From: Marinobacter bryozoorum
GTDB taxonomy: Bacteria > Pseudomonadota > Gammaproteobacteria > Pseudomonadales > Oleiphilaceae
Length of the DNA stretch: 64,000 nt
Assembly (NCBI RefSeq): GCF_023156245.1
Contig: NZ_JAKZAH010000009.1
Location: forward strand, 50,859-114,858
Direction: 5' to 3'
Shown here: in pieces, positions 54,606 to 63,927 of the stretch
How the letters are laid out: every line of letters begins with the position of its first letter
Numbering within the stretch: the first letter of the stretch is position 1
Notes under the pieces: generated by a model
Seen by the model: the letters and a program-made list of their open reading frames with translations, nothing else
Told to the model about the DNA's origin: nothing
The model's database searches: none
Translations under genes and position numbers: made by a program

Positions 54606-56591
54606 TCATTGAACTACGTATTCGACCGTGTCGGAAAACACGCTTCGTATTCCACTGTTGTCGATAACCCGGACCGAAAAATACCAGGTTCCAGTCTCCA
54701 GCCCTGAAATGTCGACTGAGGTTTCTCCAGCATCCACCGTCCGCGTCTGGTCAAGGCTATTCTCGCTTTGGCCGTAGCGGACTTCGTAGCTCTGTATTTC
54801 ACTGAGTGAGAGTGAACTGCCGTCAACCCGGGTCAGTGGTGCGGTCCAGGAGATGCTGGCCGTACCGGTGGCTGGATCCTCGGGGGGATCTTCCGTTTGT
54901 GGGGGGGTAGGGGCAGTACCCACTGGTTCAGACACGTCCTCAAGTGTTCTGGGGTCAAGACCACTCTGGTAGGCTTCAAGATTGCTGATACCTTGGTCGT
55001 TCAGGCTTGTGTCGGCGTTGTCTCTCCAGGGGTCAAGACCATAGTTGACTGCCCAGGTGTCGGGGATGCCGTCTCCCTGGGTATCCGCGGTGCTGTCTTG
55101 TGCGGCTGGATCCGGTGATCTCACTGTGTCCTGTGAAGACACGACTGTCCCGTTCGACAGGTCGGTAATGGTTAATTGGGCAGTTGCGTCTCCCCTTCCT
55201 TCAAAGTATTCCATACTTAGAGGTACAGTGGTGCCGGCTTCGAGGTTGGCGGTAGCGCTGAAACTGGTGGCCGCCTGACCCTGCCATTGATCGATAACGA
55301 GCTCATTGTTGACGTACAGCCTGACCCCATCGTCTGTGCGCGTTGTGAACTGGTATTCCCGTGTGCCTGAACCATGCGGTGGGTAGAATTTGCCTACCCA
55401 GCGGATACTGAAATTGTTACCTGTTAGTCCGTTGGTTGGCCCGCCATTGCCCCACTCGAAATCGATCGAGACATCGTTGCGCAAAGTCACCAGGTCGTCG
55501 AGCTCCTGCCCGAAGAAATACTGGCCGACAAATCCGTTTATTAATTGCTGAGCTGTCTCTTCCTGGGCCGGAAAAGCCTCGGGGTCATCGATATCGGTGC
55601 CTGCTGCATACTCTTCAATATTGGAAAAGCCGTCGCCGTCCAGGTCTTCCTGTGCGTCTGCGGGATTGAGCGGATCGATACCATAAGCGAATTCTGCACC
55701 ATCAGGTATGCCGTCGCCGTCAGTATCCGCATTGTCAGGATCGGTTCCCCGCCAAAATTCGTCCAGTGCGGTCAAGAGGTCATCGTCGGCATCCGAGGTC
55801 GCATCGTCAGGATTGGTTGGGTCAAGCCCGTGCGCGACTTCCCAGTTGTCGTAGAGTTCGTCCCGGTCCTCATCCAACATCGGATACGAAGGGTTGAACT
55901 CGAGGTTTTCCTGTGCGTCAAAGAAGCCAACGCGATAACCGAGTGTGTGCGCTTCTTCCATGTTCCCACTATCGGTGGATGTCGACTGGGCGAACGAGGC
56001 GATAGAATTACTATCGACAACGGTACGTCCGAACCCGGGGCCTTCCCAGGCTACTGTGAAGTGGTCGCCGCCTCGTCCTTCCTTGTGGCGAATTTCGAAA
56101 TAATAGCGTGAATCACCCGACAGGGTAATTTCGGAAGACGTTTGTGAGGTGTACTTGCTGTACTCCCCTGGATTGGTCCAGCCCGGAACCGATGCGATCA
56201 GCGTTATATCCGAAGAGGAAGAAGAGTCGCTTAACCAGAACTGGGTCTCGTCATCGCCTGTGACGAAGAAGCGGTAGCGGCCATCGGTGGGGGGGGTGAC
56301 ATACCCCCTGACGAGCGAGCCGTAATCTTGCCCTCTGTTGCTCTCACTCTCGAGGCTGTTGATTTCAACCACGCTGTCTGGCTTGTCCGGATAACTGGCA
56401 TGGCTGGTGAGGTCCCCGACCTCGTTGCCCGGAAGGTTGTCCCAATACCACACCTCAACTATCCCGGCCTCACTAGTGGCTGGCAAAGCTGCTGTGGGCG
56501 GTAGAGCATCCAGGTCTGCTCTGTGCCAACTTTGACACCCCGAAATAAAACCTGCAATCAATACAAGGCCAGTTAATTTACTGAAAGACAT
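54606..56591 (-). CDS. Surface lipoprotein with two PA14 domains, TSP3-like calcium repeats and a FN3 domain
   Basis: 661 residues. Lipobox I-S-G-C (Cys19). PA14-like domain 1 (about 45-205, with T-G-D-D-E-T-Q-F-W-L), acidic thrombospondin-type-3-like calcium repeats (about 235-345, D-A-D-D-D, D-T-D-G-D-G-I-P-D, D-L-D-G-D-G), PA14-like domain 2 (about 350-485, T-R-T-D-D-G-V-R-L-Y-V), a further D-G-I-P-D repeat near 515, and a FN3 domain (about 570-660). PA14 domains bind carbohydrate in several proteins, so I infer attachment of, or binding to, the surface polysaccharide. Ends in a normal stop; hairpin follows. Confidence 0.82.
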   Translation of the reverse strand: MSFSKLTGLVLIAGFISGCQSWHRADLDALPPTAALPATSEAGIVEVWYWDNLPGNEVGDLTSHASYPDKPDSVVEINSLESESNRGQDYGSLVRGYVTPPTDGRYRFFVTGDDETQFWLSDSSSSSDITLIASVPGWTNPGEYSKYTSQTSSEITLSGDSRYYFEIRHKEGRGGDHFTVAWEGPGFGRTVVDSNSIASFAQSTSTDSGNMEEAHTLGYRVGFFDAQENLEFNPSYPMLDEDRDELYDNWEVAHGLDPTNPDDATSDADDDLLTALDEFWRGTDPDNADTDGDGIPDGAEFAYGIDPLNPADAQEDLDGDGFSNIEEYAAGTDIDDPEAFPAQEETAQQLINGFVGQYFFGQELDDLVTLRNDVSIDFEWGNGGPTNGLTGNNFSIRWVGKFYPPHGSGTREYQFTTRTDDGVRLYVNNELVIDQWQGQAATSFSATANLEAGTTVPLSMEYFEGRGDATAQLTITDLSNGTVVSSQDTVRSPDPAAQDSTADTQGDGIPDTWAVNYGLDPWRDNADTSLNDQGISNLEAYQSGLDPRTLEDVSEPVGTAPTPPQTEDPPEDPATGTASISWTAPLTRVDGSSLSLSEIQSYEVRYGQSENSLDQTRTVDAGETSVDISGLETGTWYFSVRVIDNSGIRSVFSDTVEYVVQ

Positions 56592-56929
56592 GGTGACATC
56601 ATCCCTTGAGGTATGTTAAAGACAGCACGATTCAGTATCGTAGGGGATGCCGGTTAGCGCCACTGGGGCCTTGTATCGATTTGATATGTCAGGCCATCGC
56701 TTGGCCCCAAAAAGAAATATCGTCTTTTTCATGATTCAGCTATCCGTGGGTCATAGCGTCGCTGTATGCGGGGCATAATGGGCTATCGCTTGTTTCTCTC
56801 CAGAGCGCAGGTGTCATATCATCCTGCCTTCTGGGCTAATCCCGGATAGCCGGATAGGATTTGCCGGCATAATCGCTGGCACTGCAGGACGGCCCAGACC
56901 GGCGCCACCCACCTGAGAACCAGGGGATA
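56592..56929. other. Divergent intergenic region
   Basis: 338 bp between the minus-strand lipoprotein gene and the plus-strand acyltransferase gene. It must hold both promoters. GG...GC pairs near 56,650-56,680 were checked for a sigma-54 site but lack the TGGCAC and TTGC words. No clear feature seen. Confidence 0.4.
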
Positions 56930-58069
56930 ATGATGAGCCAGGATAGGCTTCAGCAACTGGATCTTTTGCGAGGGCTGTTAATGCTCCTCGGTGTTGTTAT
57001 ACATGCCGGGTTTGTATATACGGTAGAACAAAAATGGCTAATCAAGGACTCGGCCACCCATCAATTGTTTGATTATCTGGTTTTCTGGATAAATGTATTT
57101 CGGATGCCTGCTTTCTTTTTTCTGAGCGGGCTGCTGTTCGCCATGGTGGTTATCCGAAAGGCTCCCCTTGCTTTTCTGGGAAGTCGCCTTGTGAGGATTG
57201 GCATTCCGCTGATTGTGGCGGCGATACTGCTCAACATTCCGCAGCTGCTTATATCCGATTGGCTGGCTCCTGCCTTCGGCCAGGCACGGATTACGGAGTC
57301 GCCCTGCCAGACTATGTACGACATCTATGCGGGCTGCTGGGCATCACATCTCTGGTTTCTGGTCACGTTGATCTATTTCTTCATGACGGCTCACTTCGTA
57401 CACTTGTTAACACGCAGGCTTCGGGTTAATGAAAGGGTCAGTCGAACAGTTGCCGCCGCTTGGTGCTGGCCTTTGTTGTTGCTTGCTCTTTCCGGCTTCG
57501 GGTACGCTGTTCAATCACTGTGGTGGCGCGGAGGCAATGAGCTGTTTAGCCATCTGCCTTTCCTCTGGACGCTGTCATACTTCCAGTACCTGCCTTTTTT
57601 TCTTGCCGGATTTCTCTTTGCAAGGTTGTTTTGCCGGCTGCAGGACTGGGCCGTTCTTTCTCCTGCAAGGCTGGGCGCCCTGGTGGTTTCCTGGGGTGGA
57701 CTGTTCTATTTGTATGTGGCGGGGTCGGTTGGCAGGGTGCAATTCTACTTCTCTGATTTCGTTGTAACTTTGCTTTACTACGCGGTAGCCTTTCAGATCA
57801 TTACTTTCCTGGTGGCGGTATTTGTCAGGTACGTGCATGTTCCATCGGCCCGAACGGCTTCGGTTGTGGATGCCTCATACACCGTGTATCTGGTACATCA
57901 CCCGCTTGTCTTTGGTGTTGCGTTGCTGTTGTCGTTCACGAACGTGCCGTTGCTACTCAAGTTTTTGCTGATTGTCTTGGTGGCCTCGTCGCTTTCCATA
58001 GCGTTTCACTATTGGCTGGTTCGGCGGTCGGCAATTCTCCGCTTCGCAGTCAATGGCCGCTATCGCTGA
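56930..58069 (+). CDS. Membrane acyltransferase family 3 (MdoC/OafA-like)
   Basis: 379 residues, about 10 membrane helices. N-terminal R-L-Q-Q-L-D-L-L-R-G-L-L-M and the catalytic-type histidine in V-V-I-H-A-G-F fit Acyl_transf_3. F-F-L-S-G-L-L-F and a late Y-L-V-H-H-P-L-V are further family marks. It would carry an acetyl or succinyl group across the membrane onto a glycan. ATG 56930 and 56933 are both possible (AGGGG upstream). Its 3' end overlaps the convergent glycosyltransferase gene by 20 bp. Confidence 0.88.
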   Translation: MMSQDRLQQLDLLRGLLMLLGVVIHAGFVYTVEQKWLIKDSATHQLFDYLVFWINVFRMPAFFFLSGLLFAMVVIRKAPLAFLGSRLVRIGIPLIVAAILLNIPQLLISDWLAPAFGQARITESPCQTMYDIYAGCWASHLWFLVTLIYFFMTAHFVHLLTRRLRVNERVSRTVAAAWCWPLLLLALSGFGYAVQSLWWRGGNELFSHLPFLWTLSYFQYLPFFLAGFLFARLFCRLQDWAVLSPARLGALVVSWGGLFYLYVAGSVGRVQFYFSDFVVTLLYYAVAFQIITFLVAVFVRYVHVPSARTASVVDASYTVYLVHHPLVFGVALLLSFTNVPLLLKFLLIVLVASSLSIAFHYWLVRRSAILRFAVNGRYR

Positions 58070-59144
58070 CTTCCTGAGCCGTCAATAAGCTCTGGATTAG
58101 CGATTGCCATTCGCGGAGTATGGCCTCACCGGAGTAATGGGCATCGAAAAATTCTCGCATGGTCTTCCGATAGTCGTCTTTGTGCTGAAGCAGTCCGTTT
58201 ATGATTTCTGCAAGCTCCTCTGGGGTTTGCGAGTCGATAAGTACCACGCCCGGACAGTCAGCATAAGCTTCAAACGCTGGCAGTCGCCTGAGAACACAAG
58301 GGACGCCAGCACTCATGGCTTCAATGACTACTAGTCCGAAGGTTTCCTGGGTACTCATAAAGACCAGAACGTCGAATGAATTGTAAATTTTCTGTTTGTC
58401 GTTTTCCCAGTGATGGGGTTTCACTCTATCTGGGGAATCTAGGGACCAGTGGTCGGAGCTGGTACTCCACAGATGAATTTCGTCCGCATAGGAAAGCAGT
58501 CCGGCAGAGATCGTTTCAGCGGCCCCTTTTCTCGGTTCATCAAGATTACCAACGGTGCCAATATTATTTGTCGTGCGTGTTTTCGGGATGGCGGCTGATG
58601 TGTTGGGAATAATGGCGACCTTGTTTTCGTCAAGCTGGAAGGCACGCTGCTGGATCTCGTTGACGAAATGGACTCGGGTGGCCAGGTTCAGGGTCTGTCG
58701 AAGGTAAGCAGGCTCCATGCCGTGGAGCTCGTCTGGCAAACCGTGACAGGAAACGATGATATTCCGACCTGATGCGCGCATTGCCTGAAGCGTTCTGTGA
58801 TCACAGGAAGCATCACAGATGTAGATGTCGGATTCAGGCAAATGTCCTCGGGTGATTTTAACCCTGGACGATAACTTTCGGTTATAGTTGCTGGCCAGAT
58901 ATGAACAAAAACTCACACTGTAATATCGGGACAGCAGATTCGCGATACTGGCTATAGCAATCGTACCTCCGGTGTCGCCATGATACCCACAGATAAAGAC
59001 AATGGAGATTTCTGTGCCATGCTTGCGTTTCAGGTTGGCCACCTGGTTTCGATAAAAGAAGTAGGCGTTCTTCAGTCGTTTGAGGCGCTTATGGATCACC
59101 CAAGGTAGGTGTGGCTTTTTCAGGAATTCTGTCAGTTTTTTCAC
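58050..59144 (-). CDS. Glycosyltransferase family 4
   Basis: 364 residues. GT-B fold with acceptor-side G-Y-H-G-D-T-G-G-T-I-A-I-A-S and donor-side E-T-F-G-L-V-V-I-E-A-M-S-A-G-V-P. The N-terminal 40 residues are very basic, suggesting membrane association. Its stop region overlaps the convergent acyltransferase gene. Sugar unknown. Confidence 0.87.
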   Translation of the reverse strand: MKKLTEFLKKPHLPWVIHKRLKRLKNAYFFYRNQVANLKRKHGTEISIVFICGYHGDTGGTIAIASIANLLSRYYSVSFCSYLASNYNRKLSSRVKITRGHLPESDIYICDASCDHRTLQAMRASGRNIIVSCHGLPDELHGMEPAYLRQTLNLATRVHFVNEIQQRAFQLDENKVAIIPNTSAAIPKTRTTNNIGTVGNLDEPRKGAAETISAGLLSYADEIHLWSTSSDHWSLDSPDRVKPHHWENDKQKIYNSFDVLVFMSTQETFGLVVIEAMSAGVPCVLRRLPAFEAYADCPGVVLIDSQTPEELAEIINGLLQHKDDYRKTMREFFDAHYSGEAILREWQSLIQSLLTAQEVSDSGH

Positions 59145-59531
59145 TCTAGATTTCCGTTACTTTCCTTGGGAACGTCCGGCTCGGGAGTCGGCTTCGATCT
59201 GCGCGCTGTGCATGCTCCGATCCCCGTGGTATTCATCATATTAGTGCCCCCTGTCGGTGAATGTCATGTTGCTTTAGCTTCGAATATTTCTCCCCCTGAA
59301 CGTCAGGATATTTTACGCCTAGTTCGTCAAGTCAGTTCCATAGCCTGAAAATAGACTTTTTTTGGTGTTAGTCTGAGAATAGTTGTTGAGGTTGAATTAT
59401 AATCAATATTTAAGGTAGCCGAGTTCGGAAAGCCAGAGGCTTGTGGCTTATTGCGGCAGGCACGGCAATCGCAAAACGGACAGTCGTCAGCGTCGGCCCG
59501 AAGATCGTTGTTCAGGGAGTGGTAAGGGCTC
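59145..59531. other. Divergent intergenic region
   Basis: 387 bp. An isolated TATAAT box at 59398-59403 lies in an AT-rich stretch about 130 bases before the HAD-family gene, without a convincing -35 partner. No open frame of note. Confidence 0.4.
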
Positions 59532-61700
59532 ATGGAATTCAAAGGGAAGATTCATCAGTTAGGCATTGACCGGTCGGACAACGAGAGGGCCCCCGCTACT
59601 CCTGACCAGATATCTACACTGCCACCACATATCCTTTCTATCAAAGAAAAGTTGACGCAGTATCCAAACACGGAACTCGTGACCTTTGATGTCTTCGATA
59701 CACTTCTCACCAGCGTGCTTGACCACCCTGAAGCCGTTTTCCTTGAAGTGGGCCGTCGCTCGACACGGCAGACGCAGATTTCTGACATGATGACTCCAGA
59801 GGCTTTTGCCCGAGCACGTACGCTGGCGGAGCAACGTATTAGGGAACTAACCGATCCTGGCAAAGACGTAACGCTTTTGCAGATTTATGAGGAACTGGCC
59901 CGATGCTACAGCTGGTTAGGGGATCGGGTTTCTGAACTGATGTCATGTGAATTGGCTGTTGAGCGCGAAGCTTTGCTACTGATACCGGGAATGGGCGAGT
60001 TTCTCGACTGGGTTCGTCGGGAGGTCGGGCGTGTTGCGTTTGTCTCTGACATGTACATTCCGACGGAAGTTATAGCGGAGCAGTTGACGCACTACGGACT
60101 GCTCAAGGGTGACGAGCGTCTGTTCGTTTCCGGCGACTGTGGATGCCGTAAGGGAACCAACGGCGATTTGCTACGCTATGCGCTTGAAGATCTCGGGGTG
60201 AGTGCTCGTCATGCGGTGCATGTTGGTAAGGACTGGATGGTGGATGTCATGTCCGCCAGAAAAGTCGGTATGGGCGCAATTCACTTCCCCACAGCGAATC
60301 TGACTCGGTACGAAAAAAGGTTGAACCACGCCCATTGGGAATCCCGGGGCACATCCAGTGTGTATGCGGGGGCGTCCCGGGTAGCTCGCCTGGAGTCGCT
60401 TGCTTCTGGGCAAGAGGTGGATCAGGCGCTGCTCCCTGTCTGCTCCGGAGTCGCCGCCCCGCTTGTCGTGGATTACACCTTGTGGGTGCTTCGCAAAGCG
60501 GTCGACCTTGGTTTGACGCGCCTGTTTTTTCTCGCTCGTGAAGGCGAGGTGCTCTTCGCTGTGGCCCAGGAACTGGTGGAAGGGCTGGGTCTTGAACTGG
60601 AGCTCTGTTACCTGCACGTCAGCCGTCGGGCGCTGAACCTGGCTCTGCTCAGAAGTGTTGAGCGCGGGGAGCTTGAGTGGGCTTTGACCGGGTTCGAGAA
60701 CGAGACGGTTCGAACCCTGCTTTCCCGGCTGAATCTGACGCCCGAGGATATGTCAGAAGAGCTTGTCGCCGCAGGCTTCGATGGTGACTCCTGGTCCGGA
60801 CTTTTGTCCCGACCCTCTTTCGAGAAGCTTCTTGATCTTTTTTGTCAGGGAAGGGTGAGGGCGCTGATTGAGGAGCAAGCCAAAATCAGGCGTCAGTTGG
60901 TGGATGAATATCTTGCCCAGCAAGGCTTTCTGGGTGAGGGGGAAATCGGACTGGTTGATACAACCGGTGTAGGAAGTCAGTTCAGGGTTTTGCAGGGGCT
61001 CAGGGGGCAATCGGACTCCCGGCCGCTTCAGTGTTTCCTGATGGTTCGTATCTGGCAGCGGCGGTTGAACTATGATGGCTTTCCGGAGATCCATGGGTAT
61101 TACTGTGACCAGTACGCCTACCGACGAGGCTATTCGATTCCCGGCTTGACTTCCATGCTGGAAATCTTCTGCGCCGCTGTTCATGGGAGCGTCGTTGGTT
61201 ACCGCCGGGGTGTGGCGGGCCAGATCGAACCTGAGTTCGAAGAACAGCCCGGTTGGAAAAGTCGACGTCGGTATACCGGTCAGGTCAGGCTTGTGTTGGG
61301 CTGTTTCGTGGGGGCGATCCTCAGACAACCTTCCTTCCTGCGAGGTGAGGTCGACAGCCGGCAAGCGGTTCTCGAGACCTATCGCCTGCTCTGGGATTCA
61401 CCGACTCGGGCAGAGTCGTTTTCATGGGGCAAATATCCCCTGGAAAGCGGTTCTATTAACCGTGCGGCGCAACAGGTGCCGGCTCCTCAGTTAAGTCTTC
61501 GTGACCTGGTCCGAATCAGGTTGCAGGACTCGTCAGCGAGCTTTCTCGGGCCATTCGCATGGCGGGCAGGTTCAGAGCAGGTAAGTTCCGCCGGCGTCAG
61601 GTGGGCCATTCTGCTCATGGCGCGAGCCAACCGATTCGCCAGGGCGATTTGGCTTAAGTGCCCTAATCGAATAAGGCTCTTACTGGAGAATAATAGATGA
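59532..61700 (+). CDS. HAD-superfamily hydrolase-like protein (COG5610 type) with long C-terminal domain
   Basis: 722 residues. N-terminal HAD domain (about 48-260): nucleophile motif F-D-V-F-D-T (Asp53, Asp56), motif II-like V-S-D-M-Y-I-P, C-R-K-G, and the acidic motif H-V-G-K-D-W-M-V-D. The remaining 450 residues form a conserved-looking globular part (L-F-F-L-A-R-E-G-E, V-D-T-T-G-V-G-S-Q) with no catalytic motif I can name. Such fusions occur in surface-glycan loci and their role is not known. Overlaps the ligase gene start by four bases, so the two are made together. Confidence 0.8.
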   Translation: MEFKGKIHQLGIDRSDNERAPATPDQISTLPPHILSIKEKLTQYPNTELVTFDVFDTLLTSVLDHPEAVFLEVGRRSTRQTQISDMMTPEAFARARTLAEQRIRELTDPGKDVTLLQIYEELARCYSWLGDRVSELMSCELAVEREALLLIPGMGEFLDWVRREVGRVAFVSDMYIPTEVIAEQLTHYGLLKGDERLFVSGDCGCRKGTNGDLLRYALEDLGVSARHAVHVGKDWMVDVMSARKVGMGAIHFPTANLTRYEKRLNHAHWESRGTSSVYAGASRVARLESLASGQEVDQALLPVCSGVAAPLVVDYTLWVLRKAVDLGLTRLFFLAREGEVLFAVAQELVEGLGLELELCYLHVSRRALNLALLRSVERGELEWALTGFENETVRTLLSRLNLTPEDMSEELVAAGFDGDSWSGLLSRPSFEKLLDLFCQGRVRALIEEQAKIRRQLVDEYLAQQGFLGEGEIGLVDTTGVGSQFRVLQGLRGQSDSRPLQCFLMVRIWQRRLNYDGFPEIHGYYCDQYAYRRGYSIPGLTSMLEIFCAAVHGSVVGYRRGVAGQIEPEFEEQPGWKSRRRYTGQVRLVLGCFVGAILRQPSFLRGEVDSRQAVLETYRLLWDSPTRAESFSWGKYPLESGSINRAAQQVPAPQLSLRDLVRIRLQDSSASFLGPFAWRAGSEQVSSAGVRWAILLMARANRFARAIWLKCPNRIRLLLENNR

Positions 61701-63223
61701 CACAGACGGATCCTTCTGTAATTGAAAGATTTGTTGATATTGTAGACCGTTTCCCGGACAGGCCGGCGCTATGGGCCCGGAATCAGACCTACACCTACCG
61801 TGAACTGAGTGCGATTGCAGAGGCAACTCGTTTGCGCCTGTGTGAACAGGACGTGGGTATTGGGGAACAAGTTGGTGTGATGACTGGAGACGGTGTCGAA
61901 ACCTATGCTGCGATTCTCGGCATTATGGCCGCAGGTGCGGCGTACGTTCCGATTAATGGGAAAAACCCACTGACACGGAATTTGGAAATTATAGACGATG
62001 CAGAAGTGAGTGCGTTGGTTTTCGAAGAGGCCGATGAACTGGCGGAACGACTTTCCGAGGGATCCAGTTGCAAACTGGTGCAGGCCGCCAGTCATCCTGC
62101 GAAATCCGGTTTACGGCCAAGCTGGCAGTCAGCGCCGGAGTTGGCCTATCTGCTTTTTACTTCGGGGAGCACCGGTAAACCCAAGGGCGTGCCGATTCGT
62201 CATGACAACCTGAGTTGCTTCCTCTCGATCATGCTGGATTCCGGTCTTTACGACATAGGCCCTGAAGACCGGTGTTTGCAAATGTTCGAACTGACGTTCG
62301 ATTTCTCCGTTATGTCCACATTCGTGCCGCTTTGCGCGGGTGCCTGCTGCTATGTACTACCCCAGTCTAGGTTTGGTGCCGCTACAGTGCTGAAGATGCT
62401 TCAGGAGCATGAGTTGACCGTGGCGCCGATGGTGCCGTCGATACTGGTATTCCTCGAGCCTTTTCTGGAGAGCCGGGTACGTCTCCCTTCGCTACGGCTA
62501 TCGCTCTTTTGCGGAGAGGCCTTACCGGATAGTCTTGCGCGGAAATGGACCGTCGCGGCACCGAATGGAAGGGTAGAGAATCTCTATGGACCAACCGAAG
62601 CTACGGTGTTTTGTTTGCGTTATCTCTGGCAGCCGGACACCAGCCCTGCGGAAGCGGTAAATGGGGTTGTTCCTATCGGAGCGCCTTTCCCCCGTTCCCG
62701 GGCAGTGATCTTGGAGGAATCCGGAACTCTCTCCCAAAAAGTGGGCGCCAGGGGGGAGCTGTTGCTGATGGGCGAACAGCTATCCACTGGCTACTGGAAA
62801 GACCCCGCCAAGACTGAAGCCGCCTTCATTACGATCGATTACCGTGGAGAGCGTGACATGGCCTATCGCACCGGGGATATCTGTTCCATTGATGAAAGAG
62901 AGAACTTCATCTATCACGGAAGGCTTGACGCACAAGTGAAAGTGGATGGATTCAGGGTGGAGCTGGGTGAAATTGAACACCATGTCAGGCAATTACTTGA
63001 TCGCACGAGCATTGCCGTCGTTGCGGCTTCAGACAAAGGGCGAACGTATCTGGCTCTTTTCATTGAGCGCCCCGAGGTCGATCTGGAGCGGCTTCGTGAT
63101 GAATTGAAGGCCCGGGTGCCGATGTATATGGTGCCCCAGGAGATGGTGTTTGTAGAGCGTCTGCCGCTGAACCTTAACGGCAAGGTTGATCGTCCGGCAC
63201 TGGTCAGGTCACTGATGAGTTGA
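61697..63223 (+). CDS. Stand-alone AMP-forming adenylation enzyme (DltA / NRPS A-domain-like)
   Basis: 508 residues. ANL-family motifs: A3 L-L-F-T-S-G-S-T-G-K-P-K-G (152-164), A4 with F-D-F-S-V-M-S (201-207), A5 N-L-Y-G-P-T-E (295-301), Y-R-T-G-D and the C-terminal catalytic lysine in N-L-N-G-K-V-D-R (about Lys499). Asp202 in A4 is the residue that binds the amino group in amino-acid-activating members, so the substrate is likely an amino acid, as in DltA. No carrier domain is fused or seen nearby. It could activate an amino acid to decorate the EPS. Confidence 0.85.
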   Translation: MTQTDPSVIERFVDIVDRFPDRPALWARNQTYTYRELSAIAEATRLRLCEQDVGIGEQVGVMTGDGVETYAAILGIMAAGAAYVPINGKNPLTRNLEIIDDAEVSALVFEEADELAERLSEGSSCKLVQAASHPAKSGLRPSWQSAPELAYLLFTSGSTGKPKGVPIRHDNLSCFLSIMLDSGLYDIGPEDRCLQMFELTFDFSVMSTFVPLCAGACCYVLPQSRFGAATVLKMLQEHELTVAPMVPSILVFLEPFLESRVRLPSLRLSLFCGEALPDSLARKWTVAAPNGRVENLYGPTEATVFCLRYLWQPDTSPAEAVNGVVPIGAPFPRSRAVILEESGTLSQKVGARGELLLMGEQLSTGYWKDPAKTEAAFITIDYRGERDMAYRTGDICSIDERENFIYHGRLDAQVKVDGFRVELGEIEHHVRQLLDRTSIAVVAASDKGRTYLALFIERPEVDLERLRDELKARVPMYMVPQEMVFVERLPLNLNGKVDRPALVRSLMS

Positions 63224-63272
63224 GGTCTGGCGCATATTCTTGTCTTGCATGAATCTTGTCAGGGAGGAAGTA

Positions 63273-63866
63273 ATGGCCAAATATCGGGATGATGCCACAA
63301 TCCGATCTTTCCAGGAGCTCAAGGCCTGCATTTGGGAAGACTGGAAAGTGAACCATTTCAGTTTTCTCAGGCCCGGTTGTCAGGCGATGGTGATGTACCG
63401 TTTTGGCGTATGGCAAGGCGGTCTTGAAGGCAGGTTTCTGAAAACTCTGGCGGGCTGGTTATACAAGAGCATGCACGTCTTCTGTCGAAACTTCTATGGG
63501 ATTGAGCTCTACAGCACTGCTCGTATCGGGCGGAGGCTTCGTATCTCTCACCAGAGCGGTATCGTTCTTGATCCCAAGCTGGTTATTGGCGATGACTGCT
63601 CCATCCGGCAGGGGGTCACTATCGGACGAGTTGATGGCCAGGGCCTGAAGGAACGTGCTAATGCGCCCGTGATTGGTGATAGGGTACGCATCGGCCTCGG
63701 GGCGGCTATCCTTGGAGGCATCACAGTGGGTGACGATGTTGTTATTGGGCCCTATGCTGTAGTAACAAGGAACGTCCCTAGTGGTTCTATTGTCAGTTGC
63801 GCTCCACCTAGAGTATTTGGTAGACCCCCTTCGACAGGAAAAACAGCCTCAAAGGAAGCAGATTGA
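63273..63866 (+). CDS. CysE-like serine O-acetyltransferase / hexapeptide acetyltransferase
   Basis: 197 residues. Left-handed beta-helix enzyme of the CysE/SAT group: helical N-terminus, then G-I-V-L-D-P-K-L-V-I-G-D-D-C, Q-G-V-T-I-G, I-G-D-R-V-R-I-G-L-G-A-A-I-L-G-G. ATG 63273 is chosen for the strong GGGAGGAAG upstream; a start at 63240 lacks one. Being beside the adenylation enzyme, it may acetylate an amino acid or sugar rather than serve cysteine synthesis. Confidence 0.85.
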   Translation: MAKYRDDATIRSFQELKACIWEDWKVNHFSFLRPGCQAMVMYRFGVWQGGLEGRFLKTLAGWLYKSMHVFCRNFYGIELYSTARIGRRLRISHQSGIVLDPKLVIGDDCSIRQGVTIGRVDGQGLKERANAPVIGDRVRIGLGAAILGGITVGDDVVIGPYAVVTRNVPSGSIVSCAPPRVFGRPPSTGKTASKEAD

Positions 63867-63927
63867 GCAGCAATTGTCCACGGTTGAACGTGATCCATAC
63901 ATAATCAGTGAGTAAGGAAAGAAGCTA

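Noticed and set aside
58050..58069. 20-bp convergent overlap as a sign of a misannotated end
   Set aside because: Both reading frames have clear family motifs and natural C-termini; short convergent overlaps are normal.
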